The notes beneath the pieces are model-generated. The model saw only the letters and a program-made list of their open reading frames with translations. It was not told the DNA's origin and ran no database searches. Both the position numbers and the translations under genes were made by a program. From Macrocystis pyrifera (lineage: Eukaryota > Sar > Phaeophyceae > Laminariales > Laminariaceae), in NCBI GenBank assembly GCA_031763025.1, contig JASSKH010000003.1, forward strand, positions 248,001 through 312,000: 64,000 nucleotides of DNA. Direction: 5' to 3'. Position 1 is the stretch's first letter, and every line of letters starts with the position of its first letter. Shown here piece after piece: positions 35,401 to 47,100 of this stretch.

Positions 35401-38400
35401 TCACGATATACGCGAGGCAATAGTCTATTTTGGAAGCGCATCCAATTATCTGCTGTGGATAGCAATGGATAGTGTTGGACACAATCGCGTACTCGATTTT
35501 CCCAATTGAAAATTGCCTTTCCGATGAGAATGAGATTTTATCTTTTGGAGCACAAGTTGCCAAATATGTGCCAGGTATGTCATGTTCTGTGTGTATGTGG
35601 TAATGTGAACGGACGTCATCATGTTGTGTAGACCGTACCCTCCTACACTCGTCTGAAGAAGACCTTATATATAGATGTCGCTAGGAACTCGCGCACCGGG
35701 ATATTGGTGACTGTCGTCAACATGTGTGCGCTGGTAGTTTCGGAAATTGATTCGATTTAGTACCCTACGTAATCCTGTATTAACTCCACTTCGAGTAAAA
35801 CGTGGGTCATTAAACTTATGTCATATTATGCTGAAAATTCTCAGCTTTCCGTTTCTCATCTCGAGTTTTTTGTCCCATACTGAAACCAAGTAAGTAATAG
35901 TTGTTTTTTTGGATGCTGGTCGTGTTTACTTTCGGGTTTTTTTTTCGGAAATAAATTCGCTGTATTACCCTTGCGTTGTCTTACATTAACTGCACTTTCA
36001 ACAATAATCTGGATATTAAAAATAAAGCCGTCAAGAATGGCCATCGACATGCATCATTCCACGGTATACAATAGGTTTAGGCAATAATAGTCTACTTCGA
36101 CATCACGCCCAACAGTCTATTGTGGGTGACGATGGCTATTGATGGATGCGATTGCGTGTATATTGTTGGCGGCAATAGCCATCGATAGGCTTTTTTTAGT
36201 GTATTGTTCAAACAATATATATCGCGGTTGCTTCCCCAACATCTATTGTTCACGACAATGACCATCTTTGGACAACCTTGTGACTCAATTGTTAGAGCAA
36301 AGGCACATTGTGTCCATTGCCGAAAATATATTGTTCCCTGACAATATCTACCGATAGACAGGGTTGCCAGTCTATTGTCGTTAAAAACATCTATCGATAG
36401 ACAGCGTTGACAATCCACTGTGGTTGACAGTGTCTATCGATAGCCAGTGTTGCCAGTCTAGTGTTGTTCACAATGTCCAACGTTAGCCAGCGTTGCCAGT
36501 TAATTGTCGTTGACAATATCCATTGATACACGCTTTTTCAGGGCTACTGTAGCGGCGATGTTCTATTTTATTTCTACTGTCCAGGGTATAGGCACGTCTT
36601 ACCTCATCTATTCCATTATGCTAACGGCCCATTGCCCAAAATATCAAACACTGCTGTTGCCGACGATGCCTATCGATAGACAGCGTGGCCGTCTATTGTG
36701 GTCGACAATGGCCATCGACAAGCACGTTTTCGGGGTCATTGTGCAGCGGCAATGATCTACCTCTTATACGTACAGAGCGTAACCGATCAGGAATCGCTAT
36801 AAGAGTACCAACCACAACAACACAACCGTCAATGCAACACACTTAACCCCCATGATGCCCACTGCCTTGTTGAGACACGCAAAGTAGCAGCCCTCCTTCA
36901 CGCTATGCCATGCACCCACATTGCTGCTCATCACGATACACCATGCACTCATTCCATTCTGATGGTGATCACAAGAAGATGAAAATATGACATTGCTGCG
37001 GCACAATATATTGCATCGCTTAATAAATCAGAGTACACTGTAGATGTGGAAATAGGCGGGTGATGGTGTCCATCGACAGACTTGTCCACCACAATAGATT
37101 CTCAACGGTGCCCATCGGTAGCAATTGCCGGCCACAATAGATTAGGAAACTCGTCTATGGATAGCCATTGCTGGTCTCAATAGATTCAGAAACATGTCTA
37201 TCGATAGCCATTGCCGGTCACAATAGACTAAGAAATGCATCTATCGATAGCCATTGCCGGTCACAATAGGCCAAGAAATGTGTTCATCGAGACCCACTGT
37301 CGACCGCAATAGATTCTGCAAGCTTCTCGTCGATAGCCATTGTCGGTAACAAAAGCTTTCAACACACCCAGGTACTTCACCACACTCCTGCCTGAACAAT
37401 ATGTTGGAGACGTAACCTATGCAACAGCTTTCAACCCAGCTAGGTACTTCAACACACTCCTGCCTGAACAATATGTTAGGGACGTAACGTATCGATAGGC
37501 ATTACCGACGACAATGGATCGAGGAACTTGCCGATCGATAGACTTTGCCGACGACAATAGACCCGTCCATAGCACCAGCTTCTATTGCTATTGCAGGGGG
37601 CATTGTCTATTGTCAAGGGTGTGGTTGTCACAGACTGTGAGACAGAGAAAGACCAAAAAATAAAAAGAATGGCAAATTCGAGGGTCAAGCAAGTGAAGTG
37701 GCAGCGTACCGGGTACCCTGGCACGAGAACACAACAACACAAACAAGCAAGATTAGAAAGTAAGAACGAAAAGACAAGAAAAAAAAAATTAAAACAAAAA
37801 ACGCAGCGACACAGAATACAAATGACGCAACGAATCATAAAGAATAAATGAAAGCATACGTGCTCAGGAAGGAGATATAGCTGCCGCACGGACGAAGCAA
37901 CACGAAGGAGAGGAAGATACCGGCAAACGGACGGCGGGGCGGGGATAGGAAACAAAGAGAGAGACAAGGCAAAAAGCAAGAAGGAAGGAAGAGAGATATC
38001 TACTAATTTTTATAATAATATTGATAATACCTGGGTAAAATCAGGTATATACCCCTAACCCTATGGCCGGCGTCCCGGGTGGCTTAATAGGTGGTCCGCG
38101 TGCCTACTAAGATCAATTTCGTGGGTTCAACTCTCACCGAGTGCATACTCGTAAGGACTTTTTCTTGCATAAAAATTGGTTATTAGCGGAAAGCGCGAAA
38201 GCGTGAGTTAGCTACATTCGATGAAAATCGACGAGCAGTGAGAATGCTGAACCCTATGCGCGACAAAAAATAAAGGTACGTAAAAAGGACGACACCTGTG
38301 ACCACGGTTTGTTCAGAAGAAGACCGCTGGGGGTGAAACCTCCTATGAGTTAAAAAGTGAAAGCGATTTTGTTTTTAATCTCCAAGGTTCCCCTTCGGGA

Positions 38401-41400
38401 TGTGGTTGACTTGAAATTCCGGGATGTCACAAGTTGATTCTGGGAAGCAGCAGCATCATCAGACGTCCCTATATACTCCGAGTACTGCTCTATGCTGTTG
38501 TGTGGCAGGACGAGGTTCGACGACGTGTGGTTGATTATAAAAATTGCATGTGAAAATGTGAGCAGAATGGCATGTATGTAATGTATCTCCTGGTGAACAC
38601 TGCACACACATACATGCGGATGATGTTGTGCCACTGCTGCTGTTGTACCTGGTAGAGCGCATCGTGGCTGCGCGATTGCTGAGGAGGTGTGGGTTCGTAT
38701 CGGCATCCTGCCCCCTGCACAGCATCCAATAAATTCTCCCTCTTTTTAGATTATGTACGTATGTGTTCCTACTCAGGTCGACAGGAGTCACGGCGCGCAC
38801 ACGCACAAACATATGCGCCGTCCGTGGCCGACACCAAAGAAGAGCTTGATGTACGACTGCTGCCGTTCCATGGCTCCCTCATTGTAGAGAGCTCCAGGGA
38901 CGGTGTGATAAGACATACCTGGTAATCAGCAACAGCCAGCAGCGAAGAAAAATCTGTTAAATGGTGGGGTTTCCATTGCCCTGCTTGGCTCTAGCAGGTC
39001 GGAATGCCTCCCTGTAATTACTTGCCACTCTTCGTGACTTTGAAGGCCCAAAGCACGCGCCACGGACCTCGAACGGGGCTCGCATTTGCGCCGTGGTATA
39101 CACGCGAGCCCCCTGCATGTGACGCAGCCGAGAGCGCGAGAAAAGACGCTCGACCCGAAGAGAAAAGTTGTTGAGTTCCGCAACAAAAGTGTATTTCAAG
39201 CATGGACACATAAACGAGTACACCGTTGTAGCGTAAAATACCTGGTATACGACGTACACTAAACTATCGTTAGATCGCTACGTACAAACACTGGAACGAA
39301 AGAGCGCTAACAGCATTACCACCATACTCTGGATAGGTTGGTAGGTTCGTCAATCGTCCTTCACGACAGCTCAAACCTTGTAACCCGACCCGACCGTAAC
39401 CCGTTTTACCCCCACTCTTAACCCTTCCTCCTCCTGTTCAGGGTCGGCGTCAGCACCTTCCGAGGTACCGTCCAAGCGCACTCCACCTTAAGCACCCGCT
39501 TCAGGGTCGTCTGGCGAGGAGACACCTTCACCACCCGCGACGACGGCAAGGCCACCACCATGCTTTCCCACTCACAGCCGTACAATTTCCGCGGGCGCGA
39601 GGAGGGGGCGCGCTTCCGCAGCGACCCCGCCCTCTCCCAAGACGACGACGACCTTGCGGTTTCTCGGGAAGACGCCTGCCATCTGGCCGCCTGGGCCAAG
39701 AGCGAATTTCCGTCGGTCGTTTCGACGGATTCTCGCTGGCGTCGCCAAAATGCGCCGGGGGCTGGGGCGGGGGAGGGGGCGGAGGCGGCCGTGGTCGGGT
39801 CTTTGGGCTCCGTTCGGAAGGGGGTGGAGACCACTGTGCGGGCGTGCGTTCTTAATATTTCGGACGTGGAGCGGCTGTGGGTGTGGAACAACGTCGCGGG
39901 TGAGAGTCTGAAGCCTCTGCATCATTGATTCGTGATCAGGCGTCTCTGCATGTCCCTATGCTGTTTTCTGCGACGGTTGTAGGTCTGGGGCGCTGGCGAC
40001 CGAGGGTGTTGGCTACGGGTTATGTGTGTACAGCGCTCTGGCCGTTTAGTGTCATACTGTAGTACAGCTGGACCACAAAGACCCGCCACATCTGCGGTGA
40101 TAGCCACGAGCACAAACTCGAAAAAACCGCAGCCGCCACCACGAATACGTGGAAGTGACTAAGTGGTTGACTTGATCGCTGTGGGACTGGACGTGCATGA
40201 GCATCGCTCTGTTGTGATGTGCAATGTTTACTATGTGTCAATGTGTCAAGCTGGTAGCAGCTGTCAAGTGTGGCGAGGGGAGACGTCCACACGTTCGCTC
40301 GGCCGTCCGTACAGCACACCAGCGAGCATACAGCGGCGAGGATGATCCCGCGGAGCGGGTTCATGTTTTTATGCCGGCATACACTTTCCTTTGTTGCCAT
40401 TTATCTGCTCCCTGTTCCCACTGACAGGGAAACGTCGGAAGGATCTAATCTCACGCGCAAATGCTCTCATTACCGACGGCCTGCACCAAGAAATGACGCT
40501 GCAATTGTGGGGCGACTTGGCCTGCGAAGAGACAATTGCCAAGCTGAGGGAAGGAGCTGTGGCTGGTCAAGCCGTCCAAGCATCGCCGGGGGCGAGAACG
40601 AGGCCTATTAAAACCCCCACCGTTTTCGAGTTCACTGAACTGCAGCCCGAGTTCAGCTTCTCGTGCGAAGCTCTAGTCCTCAACGGAAAAGGAGGAAAAC
40701 TTAGAGCGTTGCCGCCCGACTCTCCAGAGGCCATGCGCGTTTCAGAAGCAGTCGTAGCCGCAGCCACAGCGTCTCTGGAGACGGGGCAGAGCCGCGACAA
40801 GGCGGTCAGTTCAGGATTGACTGTTGCCGTCGGCTCCGGCGAGACTTCATCGCACGCGGAAGCCGGCCGTACGGTGGGGGGGATGACAGCGTTGCCTCGA
40901 AGGTTCGAATCCGTGGCAGCTCTCATGAGTGCGGACGGGTTCTCAGGGGCTTGCCGCCTCCGCAGGGCCGTGGTTCGCAAAGTTGACGCCCACTACTTAT
41001 CCTTCCCCGCATTGCGGCCTCCTGTTATGAGCCGCAATGGTGGGACGGCGACTACCTTTGGTGGCAAACATCCGCCAGGACTTCGGCGCGTTAGCCTCTA
41101 TGTGGGCGATGGGGAGGAATCGCTAAGCGGGCTACGCGGAGTAGATCGGTCTGGAGGTGTGGAGGCTGTTATTCGCGTCAATGTTGACGGAGGGGCATTG
41201 AACGACTTGCTGGGCTGTAACCCTGAAGAGCTCTGTGCGCTTGCGCCTGATGCTAATGTTGAAATGGAGGATTCGAAGGATGGGGGTGGTGTCGGTGTTC
41301 AGGTTGAGATTGAGGTGGCGAGGGTTTTGTGGTCGCTGTTGGAGGGATTGGAGGTGGGGGGTGAGCAAGGCGAGCAGGTGGATGTGGTGTTGGCTTGCTC

Positions 41401-41482
41401 GGCTTCTGTGGATGCTAACGGCTGGGTCACTCCCGGCGGCAGCTGCTATCGACTCGTTAGCTTGCAACCGAGTCGTGAATAG
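32442..41482 (+). CDS. OB-fold protein resembling Shieldin SHLD2 / RPA70, three exons
   Basis: Exons 32442-33034, 39442-39899 and 40428-41482 (TGA... frame ends TAG at 41480) join in phases 2 and 1 to give 701 residues from ATG 32442; an earlier start or upstream exon is possible. Residues 1-130 are polar, with a Gln/His-rich run (HQQQQQHRHHHDQD). Residues about 132-250 look like an OB fold: LLDLFVLVLQTSGLQQ, FGTLLVADPSSAFLRVTLWR, then RLIRAGDLVRLN and, across intron 1, VGVSTFRGTVQAHST and RFRVVWRG. The strand pattern, LTLW-like motif and GD(L/I)V turn are those of RPA70- and SHLD2-type OB folds. A second LW motif (EMTLQLWGDLACEETIAKLR, ~370-390) may close another OB domain. The C-terminal 300 residues are unrecognised. 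SHLD2 binds single-stranded DNA and limits resection at double-strand breaks. That role here is inference; RPA-like or MEIOB-like proteins are alternatives. Confidence 0.6.
33378..34870 (+). mobile_element. 1.1-kb repeat element, copy D, with a nested insertion
   Basis: It starts CATAGAACTACTTACTTAGA and ends GAGCGAAGCGCCTTGT. Relative to copy C the homology breaks at about 33515 (TTTGTTTTCTCCATTTGT) and resumes at about 33835 (CTTTCTCTTTGCACTGTCAG). The ~315 bases between contain a repeated GTTCTCCCCGAAT and are bounded on both sides by ATTTGT, a possible target-site duplication. The body frame GLTVEEREESFTRTESVAR is open. Confidence 0.75.
34917..35392 (+). repeat. ~43-bp satellite, block 1
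   Basis: About ten units resemble ATGTCTATCGATGGCCATTG joined to CTGGCCACAATAGATTGTCA. Unit length is 42-45 bases, so reading frame changes from unit to unit, and the long ORFs are not genes. Each unit contains the palindromic core TCTATCGATAGA or a variant and a GGCCATTGCCGGTC-like arm. Confidence 0.85.
36075..36745 (-). repeat. ~43-bp satellite, block 2, mostly inverted
   Basis: The same words occur as complements (ATCGATAGACAGCGTTGCCA, GTCTATTGTGGTCGACAATG). Units are more diverged and interspersed with unrelated bases around 36540-36650. Confidence 0.75.
37055..37615 (+). repeat. ~43-bp satellite, block 3
   Basis: Forward units again (CTATCGATAGCCATTGCCGG with TCACAATAGACTAAGAAATG) occupy 37055-37345 and 37490-37615. 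A different duplicated unit interrupts them at 37350-37495. Confidence 0.75.
37350..37495 (+). repeat. Direct duplication of a ~70-bp unit inside the satellite
   Basis: Two adjacent copies share AGCTTTCAAC, AGGTACTTCA and ACACTCCTGCCTGAACAATA followed by TGTT and GACGTAAC, with few differences. Confidence 0.75.
38066..38165 (+). ncRNA. tRNA-like Pol III promoter, possible tRNA-derived SINE
   Basis: TGGCTTAATAGGTGG at 38080-38094 resembles an A box and GGTTCAACTCT at 38124-38134 a B box. Their spacing is as in a tRNA gene, and a T-run follows at 38160-38164. GTGGGTTCAACTCTCAC gives a T-arm-like hairpin. I could not fold a complete acceptor stem, so a tRNA-derived SINE head or pseudogene is likelier than a functional tRNA. 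Confidence 0.45.
38945..39160 (-). repeat. Dispersed ~200-bp repeat, copy 2 (inverted)
   Basis: This is the reverse complement of the repeat at 30785-30985. On the minus strand it reads ASPVRGPWRVLWAFKVTKSG. It sits at the end of the OB-fold gene's intron 1. Confidence 0.6.
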
Positions 41483-41692
41483 AGAATTAGTTGACACAGC
41501 TCTAGGAGTCGGGGTGTCCGTTTCTGGAGCGGTCTACATTGCTCTTGTCTTGGCTTAAAAAACGCATCAGGCGTGTAGGAGCACAGCCCCCCGATAGCCT
41601 AACGGGGCAGGTTATTCTGAACTACAAGTTTTTTCATGTATACAGCTGTTGAAGTTGAAAGCATCGTGCAAAACTACTACGGCAGCAGCAGC

Positions 41693-41732
<40 letters not shown>

Positions 41733-44116
41733 GTGTGTGCGCAAACGTCGGGCGACCTATTGAATGCGACACAACGTCAATGACGTAAGCGTCCTTAGTG
41801 TACTCATAAAAAGGCGTGTGGTCGGGGGTCGCCGCCGTTGACACGCAAGTGTTCGGCTGTGATACTACTGTTCCATAGCGGTACGTACGAAAGGCGGGCA
41901 CCGTCAGGTCATGAGGTGTGCTACGAGTAGTCGTTCCCGTTATCGTTGTCGCCCGGAGTCTTTTCGTTATTGATATTAAAATTTAGCCTGTGTCTTTACT
42001 TCCAAATAACCTACCTGGTACCTGGTAGACAACAGACAGGAGTCGTACTTTTCAGTACGAGTAAGAGAGTTCTAAACCGGGTGTGGGTAAGTACCGGTGT
42101 TTACGCATTTGAATGGGCCAACCTTGTGCAGTACGAGCAACCCACCCAGGCCGTACAGTAAGTTTGTGCTTCGTGTCGCAGCTTTTTCAAGCAACGCCAC
42201 ACGCAGCAGTCTACTATTGAATCATACCACCAGTACAAGAGACGACAATACGCCTGGACAACTCGGCGGTGCGAGTGAATGCCGCAGCAATTTCAGCCTA
42301 TCTCCTTGCAAGCAATACTTTCCACTCATAACACACACCCACGCGATACTCTAAGCTACATTACCAAACACTATTACTCAAGTTTTACCCTTACTGCTCT
42401 TGTAACAGTTACACGAATCTACACACAACTTAATTGTAAAACGCATGCCCAATCCAGTCTGCAGGCAAGCGCGGACCCCTCCACGTCGACCGTCGGAAAC
42501 ACCCGGCAGCAACGACAGCAACGACAGCAACAACAAATTGAACCGGTCAACTTCAAGACAGAGAAAGTCCAGAAGGCGACGGGCACCACGTAAACTGCAC
42601 TGCTGTGCTGTACCTCACCTACCGTACTACTGTTAACAGTTCTGCGGTGCTGTACTGCTGCTTCCACCATCGTACGGTACTACTGTCTTGTGTAAGCCTG
42701 GGACGTATTTGCCAAGCGGCGCTGTGCATCGTCCGCTAGAATTACTGTAAACCTTGACCACATTTAATATTCTTAGACTAGATCTACCATGGGAATTAGG
42801 GATTGGGGAGCGAGCATACACAATATGCTACACACGTTTTATCGGGGAGGGAAGGTGAGGGGGGGGTGAGGTGAGGTTCATACCCCGGAACAAGGTGGGG
42901 AAAGCGAACACGCTACATTTTAGAGGCACGACAGGGCATGGTAGGCCGGGTATTACAACATTACAACCACGTGCGGGTACCGCGACGAGAGCGCGGCCTA
43001 AAAGTAAGTTACAGCACGCACGAGATTGCTCGCCTGGCCTTGCAAAAAAGCCTCTGTTCGTCTCTGTCCCCTCGTGTATCATACGTGAGCGTCAATTCCA
43101 GAGCATAGCCAGAAAGGATTCGCTTGACTACCACCAGCGCGAGTTTGTCTCAACAACCCTACACTATGGTCTTGTCACGACTATAGATCAAACAGACCTG
43201 ACCCCCCTGCCCCTGTAACAGCGTGTCACGCCAGCCAGCCGGAAGAGCGGCAAGTTTTTCGCGTTACAAGCTGCCGTTAAACCCCGCCGAAAAGCGTGTA
43301 TTCCTCCTGTTTTTTATATCCGCGTCATCGCGGGCAAACACTACTGCCAGGTACGTACTACAGGAAGTCAAGAGCATCAACATGATGGAAAATCGCAAAT
43401 ATTTCTCAACTAAAAGTCTTCCCCCCTCCCCGTCACATCACACCATTCTTAGCCATAGGCCCAGTCCACAGTAGGACACGCACATGCGTGGGGCAATTTT
43501 TGTTTTTTTTTGCGGTTGCAGCCCAAGAGGTGAAGTAGGGAAGGACGGCACTTGGCACCCCCCAAACAGCCACCGACTATTACCGAGGAAAACGCGCCAG
43601 GGAACATCTACAATATTTTAGTGCCCTCACACGCTCACCGTTGTGTCTCACACAAAACAAAGTGTGACTAGCGACCGCTCCTTCCCGAATGTGCCACACA
43701 TGAGCTTCCCCCGCTACGCTTCACGACTTGTCGGCGAGCATCCCTTACGGTGGGCAGTTTGTGTGCACAGCGACACTATTGGAGAGGGTAGGGCGCGCCC
43801 GCTCTACAATTAAACAGTACGCATATTCAACCTGCGGCCGAAGCGAACGGCTGATGTCACTAGCAACTCCTGCCCGCCTTCACGAAGGATTCGATTCAAT
43901 TTGCCACGTCGCGGCAAAACAGCTTCGGAACCTTTCCTTTGGTTGCGACTTCCGACTCGAGCGACGAATAGCACCCCTCGATGATGGTCCCAGCCACATG
44001 GGATCCCTACTTTCTTCACCGGCTTGCACACGATCCTCCAAACAAACGTCAACCCGACACGACCCCATCCACCCCCCCACCCATTTATCCAGCCCCCACG
44101 CCCCCACCTCCACGTA
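41483..44116. other. Interval between the OB-fold gene and the polyglutamine gene
   Basis: Two genes converge here. Contents are a CAG trinucleotide tract (41678-41735), two overlapping TACCTGGTA palindromes at 42011 and AT-rich DNA. The ORFs at 43728-44708 on the plus strand continue antisense over the last exon of the minus-strand gene and read as low-complexity shadow. I see no further gene. Confidence 0.5.
41678..41735 (+). repeat. CAG trinucleotide microsatellite
   Basis: An almost uninterrupted AGC/CAG run of about 18 units starts after CTACGGCAGCAGCGG. It lies about 200 bases after the stop codon of the OB-fold gene and may fall in its 3' untranslated region. Confidence 0.9.
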
Positions 44117-47100
44117 CTACAGTAGTAGCAGACTACCAGTCGGTGTCTGCCTTTGGCGCCGCGGCGTCCGGGAAGACAGCGCCTGCCTTCCGCTTGCCGC
44201 TGTTGTTACCGCCGGTCGCCGCCGGGGGGGCAGAGGAGCCAGAGGGCCCAGTGGAGCCAGAGGGCCCAGAAGGTGGAGCCCACTGAACCGGCACCCCCGC
44301 CCCCCCCCCCCTGCAACTCCGCCGCCACCCCCGCCCGCACCCGCTATTCCATCCACAGGCCCAGCCGCCAAGGCCAGAGCACTCGGGTCCGGTCCAGGTG
44401 CTGGAGCGGCCAATGCGCGCTGCATCTCAGCATTGCCCGCCCCCACGTCTCCATACACGTTTATGTTTTCCCCCCCGTTCAGAGCCCCCTCCCGGTGCAG
44501 ATCCCTCAGAACGCCTGCTGCCACGGGGGGAACTCCGAGCGACGACGCCGCGTGCAACAGCCCGTCGCCGTGGCCGGCCGAGTGGGGACGGGCCGGGTCT
44601 GGAGTTCCGGGAGGGATGTTGGCGTTCGTCCCCAATAACCCCCCACTGTGCGGAGGGGGCATGGTTTCCCCGTTTCGACCGTGGGACGGGGCCACCAAGT
44701 CCTCGTAGACGAGTCGTAAGGGTGAGTCGGGCGGCATGGGGACGAGGCCCAGGTGGTGTACGGCAGCCGCGGCTTCTTCCAGCAGGGGTCTTGTGTCGTG
44801 CTTTCCCTGGAGTGTTTCCCAGCAGCGAAGTGACCACCGAAACTTGAGCATCTTTTGGAGCAGATTTTGGGCGTCGGAAGGGGGGGCGGGGGTAGCGGTG
44901 AGTACAGACAGGTACGTTCCACTACGTAATGGAGGATGTCCTGCTGAAGTGCAGTACGTTCTATTACTAGTTAGGGGTGGGAATGGATCCGTTTTAGACG
45001 TTAAAAATGTCCAGTCTATTCGACGAACCGTTCAAAAAATATATATAAATGACTTTGAAAATACTCTGCCACCGCCCTATTTTCTTGGCTTTATTTAGAC
45101 TACATTCACGGTTACAGCAAATGCCTGATCACTCAACACAAGTACTGAATTGAATGACTGCGTTCGACACATTACATACCTGGTATGTAATCAATGAAGA
45201 CAGAGGGCATGGCAGCTTAATTTTTTTTTGTTCAGATTTTCACTTTCGTCTACAAGTATTTCGATGGAAAATATGAGGGAAAACTCGATTTTTCAGGTAA
45301 TATTAGGGCAGATTTTGGACGTCGGAAGGGAGGGGGGGGTAGTCGTGAAAGTACGGTGGTACGTTCTACCACATGATGGGGTATATCGTACTGAAGTGCA
45401 GTACGATTTACTTCCAGCAGTGCAGTACGTCCTGCGATAATGCAGTACAGTCAGGATTGTCAACCGAAAACGAAAAAACGGTTTTTTCGGTTTCTCACCG
45501 AAAAGTCGGTCTGTTTTCATCGGGTTTTTTCTTCTATATATACACGTATACAAAATAAAAGCAAACCAAACCGAAACCGAACGGTTTTTTTCGGTGGAAA
45601 ACCGAAGTTGTTCGTGGGCTTCGGTTTTTGTTTTTGCAAAAATAAGCCGAAAAGAAAAAAAGTCGGCTTACGGTCGGGAAAAAAAAAAAACGAAAACATA
45701 ACCGAAAAAAAAAAAAAACGACTTTCGGTTGTCCGTTCAAAACCCCGAGTACAGTGCGTCCTGATGTAGTGTAGTGCAGTACGTCCTGTTGTAGGTAGAA
45801 TCCATTACTACAGTAGCACATATGATATGTACGTTGTGGAATAGTGACGAGTAGCATGTACACTTCTTACTGCTGTACAGTAGCGCCGTACTATTAATGG
45901 GGCGTCTTCGATAATCCAACTTGGTTGGGTTGTAAAAATATTCGAAAAAAACACTGAGAAGATGGTTGGTCACATCGGTGAACCCGAAGGCCCACTGAGA
46001 CAATACAACCCAGCGTTAACTGAACCTAGCCCAAAGTAGTTCGGTTCAAGGCGTCGTTGCGGTCAGTTTTCCCACAGGCTTCAATACCTTCATTACCTTC
46101 ATTACCTTCATTACCTTCCTTACCTTGATTACCTTGATTACCTTAATTACCTTCATTACCTTCATCACCACGATTATCCTCATTGTTCGTAGGTTGTGAT
46201 TGCTACCGGTATGATATACCGGTAGCAAACAGACTACAAGAAAACCCAACCGGATTGGTTCCAACGAAATCCTTCGCGAAGACGCCTATTATGGTCGTAT
46301 GATACTAATAGTGTATAGTGCATCCTCTTGCAGTGCAGCAAATCCTGGTATAGTGTCCACTACTATCATGCAATGCATTTTATTGTACGTGGTACTGCTG
46401 TAGTACCCTATTATAGCAAGCGCTCGTATACCTGATACATCGTAAAAGCATCCTAGGCAAACACGGGAAGTACCAGAGACGACGTCACATCTGCGGATAG
46501 ACAAAAGTTTTAGCCGAAAAACATCACACGCAGAGTTCAGATGCTCCTGTATGAGTACATTAGCAGTACAGCAGTGTTACCACTACAACCTCACATCTGG
46601 CGGCATGATCTCAGCCAGGAAGTCCAGGTACCCCGGCACCTGGCGCATCTCCACCAAAACACTTTCCGGGCTTCCCGGCAACGGCTCTGCGCGAAGCTCC
46701 CACAGCATCTGTCCCAGCAAGTTCGTTTCGGCCGGCAACGGTGAAAGACGGTCAGAAGCAATGCCACCCACCCCCCAAGCCAAAAACCCGCACAACAAGA
46801 TGTCTAGACTCACACGTCCGTCGACATGCCACGCCGTGTAACCTTGCATGACCTTGCATTACTTCGGGGAGCTTCAAGCGTCCACTCTTCTACTCTGCGC
46901 ACGGCGCCCTACAAGCAATCGCGGTCTGCTTCTGGTTCATGGCCTACAATGAATGCGTATGAGACTTCCGTGGTTACACAGATGGGGGTGGGAGGAGGAG
47001 AGAGCGGGGGGCGATGAAACGGTCTGACCACCACAGCGACTCCACTCCATTGAACGAGTATCGGCATACCCACTGTTGAATACGATCGAACCTGCTGCAT

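Larger units (their letters stand above)
33035..39441 (+). other. 6.4-kb intron 1 of the OB-fold gene, packed with repeats
   Basis: The donor AACAG|GTCAGG and acceptor CTGTTCAG|G give phase 2, which restores the codon for Arg. Contents: mobile element copy D (33378-34870), three satellite blocks (34917-35392, 36075-36745, 37055-37615), a duplicated ~70-bp unit (37350-37495), a tRNA-like Pol III promoter (38066-38165), a dispersed repeat (38945-39160) and four TACCWGGTA palindromes. No coding exon is evident in between. Confidence 0.7.

Noticed and set aside
34900..37620. CRISPR array
   Set aside because: The repeats at 34917-37615 are diverged, contiguous and present in both orientations, without unique spacers of constant length; this is satellite DNA.
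43728..44708. 326-codon plus-strand frame rich in Pro, Ser and Arg
   Set aside because: It is antisense to the GC-rich last exon of the minus-strand gene and has low-complexity composition; the minus frame joins upstream exons, this one joins nothing.
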